A stretch of DNA of 64,000 nucleotides from Thermoflexus hugenholtzii JAD2 (GCF_900187885.1 NZ_FYEK01000012.1:62712-126711); one strand, 5' to 3'. Positions 25,858 through 34,094 are shown, counted from the stretch's first letter. Notes: generated by a model not told the origin, from the sequence alone. Numbers and translations: made by a program.

Positions 25858-26226
25858 GTCGAGAGAGAGTGCGGTGGGAAAGGTTAGCGCGAAGAAGCGC
25901 TGGGATCGATTGGCTCTATCGAGAAGAATGAGGTCGTCGTTCATACAGGACAACGGAATCCGGAATGGCTCTCCTATTGCCGGGAGGCGCGGGAGGGGGA
26001 CGAGCACCACCCTCCACGGGGGATCTCTACGGATTGGAGAGACTTGAGCCCCGACTTGATGTTGCCGCTGAAGTGGCTCCTACTTGGCATCCCTCTCATC
26101 CCCTCCAAGCAGCCGGGGGCCCGGCGAAGATCGCCGGGCCCCCGGCCCTTAGGGGGTGCGCGCTTCCGGAATCCAGGGCGCCGGTGTATGGAGCGGGTGA
26201 TCGGCCGCCTGGTATTTCCCCCAATT
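25858..26226. other. Noncoding gap between the VapBC module and the cysteine operon, with GC hairpin
   Basis: About 370 bases without a supported gene. It contains a very stable perfect hairpin: 13-base-pair arms GGGGGCCCGGCGA (26115-26127) and its complement (26131-26143), loop AGA. No T run follows on either strand, so it is a possible transcription end or mRNA-protecting structure between convergent units rather than a textbook terminator. Confidence 0.55.
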
Positions 26227-27384
26227 TTAATAGAGGGGCACGTTGGGGTCAACTTCCCGCGACCAGGCGTTGATGCCCCCCCGCAGGTTGCGGACCCGCA
26301 GGCCGGCCGCCTGCATGATCCGGGCCGCCTGGGCGCTGCGGGCGCCGGTCTTGCAGTAGACCACGTATTCCCGGGTGGGGTCCAGCCGGTTCAGGTGCGC
26401 CGGCAGCTCGCGGAGTGGGATGAGGATGGCCCCCTCCAGGCGGCAGATCTCCCACTCGTGGGGCTCCCGCACGTCCAACAGCACGATCCCCCGGCCGTCC
26501 CGCTCCAGCATGGCCTTGAGCTCCTGCGGGGTGATGTCGAACTCCGTGCGCACCTCATGCTCATGGATGGGCACGCCGCAGAAGGCCTCGTAGTCGATCA
26601 GCTCCCGGATGGTGGGGTTCTCCCCACAGACGGGGCATGCCGGGTTCTTGCGCAGCTTGAGCTCCCGGAAACGCATGCTCAGGGCGTCGTAAAGCAGCAA
26701 CCGGCCGATCAGCGGCTCGCCCTGGCCGATGATCAGCTTGATGGCTTCGGTGGCCTGGATGGCCCCGATCACCCCGGGCAGCACGCCGAAGACCCCGCCC
26801 TCGGCGCAGGAGGGCACCAGGCCGGGCGGCGGCGGCTCGGGGTAAAGGCAGCGATAGCAGGGCCCCACCCGGGCGTCGAAGACGGTGGCCTGCCCCTCGA
26901 ACCGGAAGATGCTGCCGTAGACCAGGGGCTTCCCCAGGAACACACAGGCGTCGTTGACCAGGTAGCGAGTGGGGAAGTTATCCGTGCCGTCGATGATGAT
27001 GTCGTAGTCTTTGAGGATCTCCAGGGCGTTGGCGCTGGTCAGCACCGTCTCGTGGGTCTCCACCGTGATGTCCGGGTTGAGGTCCAGCAGGCGCGCTTTC
27101 GCCGAGGCCAGCTTGGGCTTGCCCACCCAGGAGGTGCCGTGCAGGATCTGGCGCTGCAGGTTGCTCTCGTCGACCACGTCGAAATCCACCAGGCCGATGC
27201 GCCCCACCCCGGCGGCGGCCAGGTAGAGAGCGGCGGGGGAGCCCAGCCCGCCCGCCCCGATGATGAGGACGCTGGCGGCCTTCAGTTTCTTCTGGCCGGT
27301 CAGGCCCACCTCCGGCATCAGGAGATGCCGGCTGTAGCGGCGGATCTCCTCGTTCGTCAGGATCACCTCATTCACGTTTAACAT
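26227..27384 (-). CDS. moeZ: MoeB/ThiF-type adenylyltransferase fused to rhodanese (MoeZ-like sulfur-carrier activator)
   Basis: 385 residues from the ATG at 27384 (GGGAGGTCGGG upstream). Residues 1 to about 250 form the E1-like adenylation domain: IIGAGGLGSP (41-50), FDVVDESNLQRQ, ATP-binding DGTDNFPTRYLVND, and zinc cysteine pairs CYRC and CPVC. The C-terminal rhodanese domain has the active-site loop CKTGAR (Cys344). The family adenylates and then thiocarboxylates the GG terminus of a ubiquitin-like sulfur carrier. Its operon partner is the CysO-like protein at 28331-28621. Its start overlaps the thioredoxin gene by 17 bases. Confidence 0.93.
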   Translation of the reverse strand: MLNVNEVILTNEEIRRYSRHLLMPEVGLTGQKKLKAASVLIIGAGGLGSPAALYLAAAGVGRIGLVDFDVVDESNLQRQILHGTSWVGKPKLASAKARLLDLNPDITVETHETVLTSANALEILKDYDIIIDGTDNFPTRYLVNDACVFLGKPLVYGSIFRFEGQATVFDARVGPCYRCLYPEPPPPGLVPSCAEGGVFGVLPGVIGAIQATEAIKLIIGQGEPLIGRLLLYDALSMRFRELKLRKNPACPVCGENPTIRELIDYEAFCGVPIHEHEVRTEFDITPQELKAMLERDGRGIVLLDVREPHEWEICRLEGAILIPLRELPAHLNRLDPTREYVVYCKTGARSAQAARIMQAAGLRVRNLRGGINAWSREVDPNVPLY

Positions 27385-27838
27385 CCCGACCTCCCGAAGG
27401 GCGAAGGATAGCGATTCGGGAAGGCTGGCGAGGGGCGGATGCGTCGGACTCCCTTCGAAGCTGGAGCCACTGCCGGCGCAGCGTCTCCGCCGTCGCCACC
27501 CCGTTGTTGACCGCCCGCACCGTCCCCGAGGCGTCCACCCACATGGTGGTCGGCACCGTCCAGACCCGGTAGCGGGTTGCAGCCTCCGGCTCCGCGGTGA
27601 CGTCCACCGCTCGCACCCGCACAGCCTCCCGCCACTCCGCCACAAGGGTCTCGAGGATCGGCGTCTGGATCAGACGGCACGGGCCGCAGGAGGGCGTGTA
27701 GAAATACAGGAGGGTCAGCGGACCCTCCAGGTCCTCCGCTCGGGGCCGGGCCAGCCGGCGCTGGGCGCAGGCGATGAGACACCAGGCCAGCCAGAGGCCC
27801 AGCAGCACCCCAAGGGCCATCAGGGCCCGCTCGATCAT
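27368..27838 (-). CDS. Membrane-anchored thioredoxin-family protein
   Basis: 156 residues. An N-terminal hydrophobic anchor (about residues 6-25) is followed by a thioredoxin fold with the CGPC active site (Cys51, Cys54; preceded by TPS instead of the usual W) and the cis-Pro loop VWTVPTTMWVDA. The start codon overlaps the DUF4395 stop (ATGA). In a cysteine/sulfur-carrier operon it may supply reductant to the rhodanese, the thiocarboxylate step or DUF4395. The C-terminal 25 residues are basic and unstructured. Confidence 0.88.
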   Translation of the reverse strand: MIERALMALGVLLGLWLAWCLIACAQRRLARPRAEDLEGPLTLLYFYTPSCGPCRLIQTPILETLVAEWREAVRVRAVDVTAEPEAATRYRVWTVPTTMWVDASGTVRAVNNGVATAETLRRQWLQLRRESDASAPRQPSRIAILRPSGGRDVKRE

Positions 27839-28299
27839 CCCTCCACCTCCCGACGCTCGATGGGCCGGGCGGTGAAGCCGGGGACGCCCAGGCGGCTCAG
27901 CTGGTAATACACGAAGCAGCCGGCGCAGAACCCGAAGAAGAGGTTCAGGGCGGCCAGGACGATCACCAGCCAGGCCAGGGCCCAGCCGATTGGGGTGTAG
28001 CCCAGGAAAAGCGCCACCGCCCCCAGGGCCAGGAAGGTCCCGCCCAGCCCCTGGGCGAACCGGTGAGGCTCCGGGTTGTCCGTCAGCACCCGGGGCCGCA
28101 GCCACCCCCGGGGCTTCAGAATCCGAAAGTAGATCTGCTGGAACAGGGCGGCCGCGGGGAAGGCGGTTCCCACCAGCATCACGAGGGCCACGAAGGCCAC
28201 CAGCGCCGGCAGGTTGAACACGAAGGCCAGCAGGTTCAGGGTGATGATGCTGGCCTGATTGAACTTCAACGCCGTGTGATCCACCCGTCGTTCCACCAT
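27835..28299 (-). CDS. DUF4395 membrane protein with CxxC
   Basis: 154 residues, four hydrophobic helices. DUF4395 hallmarks: the start VDHTALKFNQASII, the middle LKPRGWLRPRVLTDNPEPHRF, and a C-terminal FGFCAGCFVYY with a CxxC pair (Cys125, Cys128) at the membrane edge. The family has no proven function but often neighbours thioredoxin and rhodanese genes, as here. The coupled start of the thioredoxin gene suggests the two form a membrane redox pair. Confidence 0.88.
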   Translation of the reverse strand: MVERRVDHTALKFNQASIITLNLLAFVFNLPALVAFVALVMLVGTAFPAAALFQQIYFRILKPRGWLRPRVLTDNPEPHRFAQGLGGTFLALGAVALFLGYTPIGWALAWLVIVLAALNLFFGFCAGCFVYYQLSRLGVPGFTARPIERREVEG

Positions 28300-28330
28300 C
28301 TCTCACCTCCATCGGCGATCCGGTGCCGGT

Positions 28331-28621
28331 TCAGGACCCGGGCGACCTTCCGCCGGCGATGGAGGGCACGATGCTGAGGGTCTGCCCATCCGGGATCGGG
28401 GTCTCCTCTCCCTGCAGATAGCGGACGTCCTCATCGCCCAGGTAAAGATTCACGAAGGAGCGCAGGCGCCCCTCCTCGGTGAATAGGTGCCGCTTGAGCT
28501 CCGGAAACTGGTCCGTCAGCGCCCGCAGGGCTTCCCCCACTGTGCGGGCCTCCACGGTCACCACTTTCTCCCCGCGGGTGTAGACGCGCAGCGGGGTTGG
28601 GATCAGGATCTGCACCGCCAT
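28331..28621 (-). CDS. cysO: MoaD/ThiS-family sulfur carrier (CysO-like) with masked GG terminus
   Basis: 96 residues from the ATG at 28621 (GGAGG upstream; a GTG three codons earlier is an alternative). Beta-grasp fold: VQILIPTPLRVYTRGE, VEARTVGEALRALTDQFP, FVNLYLGDEDVRYL, and the terminal IVPSIAGG. Unusually, the diglycine (Gly90-Gly91) is followed by RSPGS, so it must be trimmed before adenylation by MoeZ. The adjacent JAMM protease is the obvious candidate. In mycobacteria CysO carries sulfide as a thiocarboxylate to CysM; the same gene set is present here. Confidence 0.92.
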   Translation of the reverse strand: MAVQILIPTPLRVYTRGEKVVTVEARTVGEALRALTDQFPELKRHLFTEEGRLRSFVNLYLGDEDVRYLQGEETPIPDGQTLSIVPSIAGGRSPGS

Positions 28622-28696
28622 CGGTTTCACCTCCCGACGAAGGATGGAGGATTAGGTCCGCCGCTTGCGGCCCCGGCCGCTGCGGCAAGTTTCCGC

Positions 28697-29128
28697 TCAG
28701 CCCGTGACCTCCAGGGGTCGCTCGACGAAGGCGGAGCGATCCTCCCGGAGCTCCCAGACTCGCCAGTCGATGGCCCGGCCGCCCTCCACCGAGACGATCA
28801 GGTAGGCATACCAGGGCCAGGCGTGCTCTCGATCGAAGGCGGAGGGCCGGGCCGGGTGATCCGGGTGGGAATGGAAGAACCCGATGATCTCCAGCCCCGC
28901 CGCCGCGGCGGCCCGCTCCGCCGCCCGCACCTCCTCCGGCGGGATCAGGAAGCGATGGGTCTGCTCCGCCGGGTTCTCCCAGCGGTTGTCGACCAGCCGC
29001 AGGTCCTCCACGACCTTGATCCCGTCGACCTCCCGGCCCAGGAGGATCCCGCAAGCTTCCGCCGGATAGCCCGCTTCGACATGGGCCCGAATCCGGTCCC
29101 GCTGTGAGACGGACAGCCGCAACGTCAT
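28697..29128 (-). CDS. mec: JAMM/Mov34 (M67) metalloprotease, Mec-like
   Basis: 143 residues. JAMM zinc motif: Glu24 (AEACGILLG), His86-x-His88 (HSHPDHPARPS) and Asp99, exactly the HxHx10D spacing. In Mycobacterium tuberculosis Mec releases cysteine from the CysO-cysteine adduct; here it may also remove the RSPGS tail of the carrier. Its ATG overlaps the cysM stop (ATGA), so the two should be made together. Confidence 0.92.
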   Translation of the reverse strand: MTLRLSVSQRDRIRAHVEAGYPAEACGILLGREVDGIKVVEDLRLVDNRWENPAEQTHRFLIPPEEVRAAERAAAAAGLEIIGFFHSHPDHPARPSAFDREHAWPWYAYLIVSVEGGRAIDWRVWELREDRSAFVERPLEVTG

Positions 29129-30081
29129 CGATTACCTCCCGGAGGATCGGCCTCGAACCAGAAGGACTCGCTGAGATATTTGTATCCGGCGTCCGGAAAC
29201 AGGGTCACCACCACCCCCTCCCGCAGGCGGGCGGCGACCTGGAGGGCGGCCGCCATCGCTGCCCCGGCGGAGATGCCCACGAACAGGCCCTCCTCCCGGG
29301 CCAGCCGCCGCGCCATCGCGTAGGCCTCCTCGGTGGAGACCGTCAGGATCTCATCCAGGAGCTCCGGTTCGTAAATGCCCGGACGGATCGCGGTTTCCAT
29401 GTGTTTGAGCCCCTCCAAGCCATGGAAGGGCCCGTCGGGTTGCACGCCGATCAGGCGGATCTCCGGGTTCTGTTCTTTCAGGTAGCGGCCCACCCCCATC
29501 ATCGTCCCGCTGGTCCCCAGGCCGGCGACGAAGTGGGTGATCCGCCCCTCCGTCTGGGCCCAGATCTCCGGCCCCGTGGTGCGGTAGTGGGCCTTCCAGT
29601 TGGCCGGGTTGTTGTATTGATCGGCGTAGAAATACCGCTCGGGGTCGGCCTCGTAGCGACGGCGGGCCTCCAGGATCGCCCCATCGGTCCCCTCCAGGGG
29701 ATCCGTGAGGATGAGCTCGGCGCCGTAGGCCCGCAGGATGCGCAGCCGCTCGGGGCTGGCGTTGGCCGGGATGCAAAGGGTGACCGGGTAACCCCGGGCA
29801 GCCCCCAGCATCGCGTAGGCGATCCCCATGTTGCCGGAGGTGGCGTCCAGGATGACCTTGCCCGGCCGCAGCCGGCCCTCCCGCTCCGCCGTCAGGATGA
29901 TCTCCCGGGCCGGGCGATCCTTCACGGATCCCCCCGGGTTATACCATTCCGCCTTGGCGTAGATCTCCACCGGCGCGAAGGGCGCGGTGATCCGCCGGAA
30001 CCGGATCAGCGGCGTGTGGCCGATGAGCTCGAACAGGTCTTTCGCTTCCACCACCCGGGCTCGGGCGATCGTGGGCACCAT
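29125..30081 (-). CDS. cysM: PLP-dependent cysteine synthase (CysM-like)
   Basis: 318 residues from the ATG at 30081. Fold-type II PLP enzyme: Lys54 in NPGGSVKDRPA, substrate loop TSGNMGIAYA, phosphate loop GLGTSGTMMGVGRYL, and VGISAGAA. CysM-type enzymes accept O-phosphoserine or O-acetylserine and can take sulfur from thiocarboxylated CysO. The linked carrier, protease and activator make the CysO-dependent route the best inference. An ORF extension upstream to 30243 reads through the leader region and is not used. Transcription probably starts near 30337. Confidence 0.92.
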   Translation of the reverse strand: MVPTIARARVVEAKDLFELIGHTPLIRFRRITAPFAPVEIYAKAEWYNPGGSVKDRPAREIILTAEREGRLRPGKVILDATSGNMGIAYAMLGAARGYPVTLCIPANASPERLRILRAYGAELILTDPLEGTDGAILEARRRYEADPERYFYADQYNNPANWKAHYRTTGPEIWAQTEGRITHFVAGLGTSGTMMGVGRYLKEQNPEIRLIGVQPDGPFHGLEGLKHMETAIRPGIYEPELLDEILTVSTEEAYAMARRLAREEGLFVGISAGAAMAAALQVAARLREGVVVTLFPDAGYKYLSESFWFEADPPGGNR

Positions 30082-30170
30082 CGAACCCCCCTTGATCCTG
30101 CGGCAAATAAAAAGGACCAACACGATTCGGCGGGCCGGGAACGGGCCAGCGACCTCGACACCCTCAGGGC

Positions 30171-30372
30171 GCGGGGGCGTTGGCCACCCACCGATCGGTT
30201 GGTCCGCGATCAGGCGGGAAAAGGGCTCTCGCGGAGCCCTCATCCCAGGCGGGTGGCGTTAACGCCCCCGCCCAGGACAGATGCAACGCACAGGCTTCAT
30301 GCCGGTTCGCATTTTGGGTCCACCGGATCAGCGTTTCTTTTCCATCTTACGGTGTGCGTCGGTCGTTGTCAA
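30171..30372 (-). promoter_or_regulatory. Promoter and attenuator-like leader of the cysteine operon
   Basis: Minus strand: TTGACA at 30372-30367, 17-base spacer, TAAGAT at 30349-30344. The leader before cysM is about 255 nt. It contains a short ORF (30312-30259) with two Cys codons, a GC hairpin over its last codons and stop (30248-30272), and a stem AGGGCTC/GAGCCCT (30222-30240) followed by a short T run, which looks like a weak intrinsic terminator. The strand at 30261-30271 is also perfectly complementary (11 bases) to 30171-30181, giving an alternative fold. I did not recognise a SAM riboswitch or a T-box. Confidence 0.65.
30259..30312 (-). CDS. Putative cysteine leader peptide (17 residues)
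   Basis: Short ORF in the leader of the cysM operon: MRTGMKPVRCICPGRGR and TAA. The ATG has GGTGGA six bases upstream. Codons 10 and 12 are Cys (TGC, TGT), placed just before a GC-rich hairpin that includes the last codons and stop codon. This is the layout of ribosome-mediated attenuators, in which stalling at scarce charged tRNA-Cys changes RNA folding. Two Cys codons are a modest number, so the call is an inference. Confidence 0.55.
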   Translation of the reverse strand: MRTGMKPVRCICPGRGR

Positions 30373-30485
30373 ATTCGGGGTGTTGTCGGGGGGGCCGGCG
30401 CCGTTGACGGGATGGGCGGAAGAGGCCATCCTAAACCGGCGAGGCCGTTCAGGTGATTCGAAGAGCTGCCGTAAGGAAACCGCAT

Positions 30486-32075
30486 ATGGCGCGCATCCGT
30501 CGATGGGCCTTCGCCGGGGTTTTGCTGCTGATCCTCTGGCTGCTCGGGGCCCGGCCTCCTGAAGCCGTCCTCCTTCGTCCGATGGCGGGGACGCCCTCGC
30601 CGGCGCTCCCTACCCTTACACCCTCTGCTGTTCCCACCGCCTCGCCTCCGACGCCGGGCTCGCGTTACGGGCTGGCCATCGTGGACTTCCGGCTGCATCC
30701 AGACGGACCGCTCTACGCCGGGGATCGGCTCAGCTTCGAGGTGGAGGTCCGGAACGTCGGCCGCGCCCCTCTTGCGGGAGGCCGGGTGGAGATCCGGCGC
30801 GGGGGACCGGAGGGCGAGGAGGTCCTGGCGGAGGCCGCGTTGCCCGAGCTGGCGCCCGGTGCCTCCCATCGTGTGGTGTGGACCTGGGTCTGGCAGGCCC
30901 CCGGGTCAGGGACTTTCCCTCTGATTGGGATCGCCCGGGGCGAGGGCGCAGGCGGTGCAACAGAGGCCCGGTGGGCGCAGCCGGTGACCCTGGGCCCGCA
31001 AGAGGCGCTCCCGGAGACGGAGCGCCGGGCCCGCTGGGCTCAGGCCCGCAGCCGGTGCTGCACCCACGTCTATCTCACGGGCACCGCGGCGGAGGCGGAC
31101 CTCGCGCGGTTGATGGCGTGGGCGGATGAGGCGGAGGCGACGGTGCGGGCTCGCATGGGCCTTTCCACCCCACTTCCCATCTCCGTGGTCTGGATCCCCC
31201 GCCTCTTGGGCCACGGCGGGTTTGCTGTGGGAGATAGCTTGATCCTGACCTACCCGGTGGCGGATCGCCTGCCGGTGGATCTCCCCACCATCCTGCGTCA
31301 CGAAATGGTCCACCGGATGACATGCGCGGGGATCGGCCGCGAGGACTGTCTGGGGCATCTCCCGGCGCTGATCACGGAGGGGCTGGCGGTCTTCATCGCC
31401 GGGGGGCATTACCGTCCGGAGCCGCTGACCCAACGGGCCGCAGCCCTTCTCCGGATGGGCGGCTGGATCCCGCTGGAGGAGCTGGTCGAGGACTTTTATG
31501 CCCATCCTCACGAGATCGGCTACCTGGAAGCGGGCGCCTTCGTGGAGGAGCTGGTCCGGAAGGGTGGATGGCCTCGCTTCCTGGACTTCCTCCGATCCCT
31601 GGAACGCCGGCCCGGGGAGTCCGATCGAACCGTCCTTGACCGGGCCCTCCGGGATGTCTATCATCAAGATATCCGGGGGATCGAATCCCGCTGGCGGGAG
31701 GCCCTGGAGCGGCTGCCGCCGGATCCGGAGCAGGCGGCGGACCTGCGATTCGTGTGGACCTTCTTCGAGGCCTTGCGGGCCTACCAGCGCAAATACGATC
31801 CCTCGGCGTATTTCCTGCGAGCGTGGCTGCCGGACTGGCGTCAGGCGGTCCGCGAGGGGATTGTGGCGGATTTCATGCGGGCGCCGGATTCCCCGGAGGG
31901 GAGGCGGGCGTGGCAGGACCTGCAGGCGGCGCGGGCGCAGGCGGCCCGCGGCGATATCGCGGCGGCGCTGGCTGCCCTCCAGGCGCTCTGCCGGGCCCTG
32001 GGTTGCTCCGACGTTGCCGAGCCCGTTCTGGAGCGTCCGGGCCTTCCGGTCCCAGACGGACGGGCGAAAGGGTAG
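30486..32075 (+). CDS. Exported gluzincin-type metallopeptidase with CARDB-like domain
   Basis: 529 residues from the ATG at 30486 (the frame is open 11 codons further). N-terminal membrane anchor or signal (about 7-22), Pro/Thr linker (about 35-58), then a beta-sandwich of the CARDB/cell-adhesion type (LSFEVEVRNVGRAPLAGGRV). The peptidase domain (MA-like) has HEMVH at 272-276 and the third zinc ligand Glu298 in TEGLAVF. The C-terminal helical part holds a YHQDIRGIESRWREALERL segment. Probably acts outside the membrane; substrate unknown. Followed six bases later by the next gene. Confidence 0.83.
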   Translation: MARIRRWAFAGVLLLILWLLGARPPEAVLLRPMAGTPSPALPTLTPSAVPTASPPTPGSRYGLAIVDFRLHPDGPLYAGDRLSFEVEVRNVGRAPLAGGRVEIRRGGPEGEEVLAEAALPELAPGASHRVVWTWVWQAPGSGTFPLIGIARGEGAGGATEARWAQPVTLGPQEALPETERRARWAQARSRCCTHVYLTGTAAEADLARLMAWADEAEATVRARMGLSTPLPISVVWIPRLLGHGGFAVGDSLILTYPVADRLPVDLPTILRHEMVHRMTCAGIGREDCLGHLPALITEGLAVFIAGGHYRPEPLTQRAAALLRMGGWIPLEELVEDFYAHPHEIGYLEAGAFVEELVRKGGWPRFLDFLRSLERRPGESDRTVLDRALRDVYHQDIRGIESRWREALERLPPDPEQAADLRFVWTFFEALRAYQRKYDPSAYFLRAWLPDWRQAVREGIVADFMRAPDSPEGRRAWQDLQAARAQAARGDIAAALAALQALCRALGCSDVAEPVLERPGLPVPDGRAKG

Positions 32076-32081
32076 AAGGCG

Positions 32082-34094
32082 ATGCGCGCGGCGTATGGGG
32101 GCTGGTATAGAGGCGCCCCGCTCTCCGGCCTGGTGCTCGCGCTGCCGCCGCGCGGCCGCGGGCGGCGGGAACCGCTCTACGCGGTCCTGACCGTGCACGG
32201 GGATCCGGGGACGCTCCCCTTCGAAGAGATCGCCCGGTGTTTGCGGGACGCCTTCGATCGGCAAGCCGGCAGCCTGACCGGCGCGCTCCGGGAGGCCGTG
32301 CTGGCTTTCCATCGCTGGCTTCTGGAGCAAAACCGGAACGCGCCGCCCGGGGAGCGCTGGGAGGTCGGCCTGACCCTCCTGGCGTTGCGGGAGGAGACGG
32401 CCTTCCTGGTGCAGGCCGGCCCGGCCTGGGCGGCCCATGTGACCCGGGAGGGCGTTCGTGTGTTCGCCCCGGAAGGGGAGCCGCCGGCCACCCTGGGAGC
32501 CGCCCGGGCGGTCTCGCTCCATTATGGGATGGCTTTCCTTCGCCCGGAGGATCGGTTGATCGTGACGGATGGGGTCACGGGCCCTCTGCTGGACCCCGGG
32601 GCGTTGATCCCCCTCACGCGCATTCAGAACCTGCCTCTGATCCTGGAGGCCATCGAGGCTCAGGTGGCCCGCACAGTGGAGCATCCGGTGGCCTTCCTGA
32701 TCATGGCAGGGGAGCCCGGCCGGGCCGCCGCTGTTTCCCGGCCTCGTCCTCCAGAGCCGGCCCCGTTGGCTTCGACGGCCGCTCTTTCTGCGCTTCCTTC
32801 AACGGTTCAGACCGCTCGAGGCGGGCGCTGGAGGCTCCCGCGACCGCCGGGCATCGGGTTGCCCTTTTCTGTTCCCCGGGTTCGGTGGCGGGGATGGCCG
32901 CGGGTCTCGCTCCCGGCTTCCCCGGGATGGGTGCGGACGCTGGCGATGGCCCTCCCCTGGCTGCTCCTCCTCCTCACACTGGGGGTTTACATTCATCAGC
33001 GGAGCATCCTGATCGCCAGCCGGTTGCTGGCCCAGGCGCGGGCCGAGGCGGAGCGGGGGGCGCAGGCTCAGGCGCCCGGGGAGGCGCGCCGACACTGGGA
33101 GGCCGCCCGGGATCTCGCGCGGGCCGCTCAGGGATACGCCTCGCTGCCGGAGGCGGCGGCGCTGCAGGCCACCGCGCAGGCGCGGCTGGATCAGCTGGAT
33201 CAGGCGGTGCAGCCTCTCCACCCAACTCGTCTGAGCTCCCTCCCCTCCGGCCGTCTGCGCCGGATGATCCTGCGGGATGTGGAGCTCTACGTGCTGGATC
33301 GGGAGGGGCGTTGTCGGGCGGAGGCCCCCCACCCCGGCGGGTGCGTGCTCTGGCTGGGCTACGACGAGATCCATCGGGGGCTGCTCAACGAATCCCCGCG
33401 GGAGCTGTTGTGGAGCGGGATGATCCTCCAGGGTTATCCCGTGAAGGAGCTGCTCGACCTGGCCTGGGTGGAGGCGGCGGGGGAGCGCACGGCCGGCGGG
33501 CTGATCGTCCTCCACGCCCAGGGCCTGGCGGAGAGCCGGAACCAGAGCCCGCGCTGGGTGGCCAGCCGCCTGACCCCGCTGGCGGATGGGTTGTTGCGCG
33601 CCTATCAGGGCAACCTCTACGTGCTGGATCGCGGGAACGGTCAGATCTGGCGGCTGCGTCCGGCAGAGGAGGATTACTCCCGGGAGCCCGAGCCGTATTT
33701 CTCATCGCCCCGCCCGGACCTGAGCGAGGCGGTGGATTTCTTGGTCTACCAGAACGTCTACGTCCTGTATCGGGACGGGCGGATGCGGATGTTCGTGAGG
33801 GGGCAAGAGGACGAAGGGTTCCCGCTGCGGGAGCTGCCTTCCCCGGCGTTGCCGAGCCCAGTGCGCCAGCCGATCGGCCTGATGATGGACGCCACGGCCC
33901 CGCGCCCATGGCTTTACATCCTGGAGCCGGATCGCCTGATCCAGCTCGGCCTGCGGGGCGATTTCGTCCGACAGATTCGGGGGGAGAAACTGCAGGATGT
34001 GATCGCCGCTGCCGTCGACGAGCGGCGGCACCGGCTCTTCTTCCTGCGCGGCGATGGGTCCCTGTGGGTGGCGGATCTCCCGCCGGTGGAGTAA
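32082..34094 (+). CDS. PP2C-like domain / transmembrane / beta-propeller-like protein
   Basis: 670 residues. Residues 1 to about 220 have the rhythm of a PP2C-type phosphatase (ALREAVLAFHRWLLEQN; TLLALREETAFLVQAG; LRPEDRLIVTDGV), but the metal-binding Asp motifs are altered (HGDPG for DGMGG, AGPAW for GDSR), so it is probably catalytically dead. A Pro/Arg-rich linker leads to one transmembrane helix (about 287-305: ALPWLLLLLTLGVYI), a coiled Ala/Arg/Glu helix (about 310-380) and a C-terminal propeller-like region with repeats such as ELYVLDREGRC, LYVLDRGNGQIWRL and VYVLYRDGRMRMF. Family not recognised with certainty. Confidence 0.72.
   Translation: MRAAYGGWYRGAPLSGLVLALPPRGRGRREPLYAVLTVHGDPGTLPFEEIARCLRDAFDRQAGSLTGALREAVLAFHRWLLEQNRNAPPGERWEVGLTLLALREETAFLVQAGPAWAAHVTREGVRVFAPEGEPPATLGAARAVSLHYGMAFLRPEDRLIVTDGVTGPLLDPGALIPLTRIQNLPLILEAIEAQVARTVEHPVAFLIMAGEPGRAAAVSRPRPPEPAPLASTAALSALPSTVQTARGGRWRLPRPPGIGLPFSVPRVRWRGWPRVSLPASPGWVRTLAMALPWLLLLLTLGVYIHQRSILIASRLLAQARAEAERGAQAQAPGEARRHWEAARDLARAAQGYASLPEAAALQATAQARLDQLDQAVQPLHPTRLSSLPSGRLRRMILRDVELYVLDREGRCRAEAPHPGGCVLWLGYDEIHRGLLNESPRELLWSGMILQGYPVKELLDLAWVEAAGERTAGGLIVLHAQGLAESRNQSPRWVASRLTPLADGLLRAYQGNLYVLDRGNGQIWRLRPAEEDYSREPEPYFSSPRPDLSEAVDFLVYQNVYVLYRDGRMRMFVRGQEDEGFPLRELPSPALPSPVRQPIGLMMDATAPRPWLYILEPDRLIQLGLRGDFVRQIRGEKLQDVIAAAVDERRHRLFFLRGDGSLWVADLPPVE

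Noticed and set aside
26115-26143. Intrinsic terminator
   Set aside because: The 13-base-pair hairpin is perfect but has no T run on either strand, so I list it only as a hairpin.
30082-30366. SAM-I riboswitch or T-box in the cysM leader
   Set aside because: I looked for the GATGAAA/GGCAACC elements of SAM-I and for the T-box AGGGTGGNACCGCG sequence and saw neither; the leader-peptide reading fits better.
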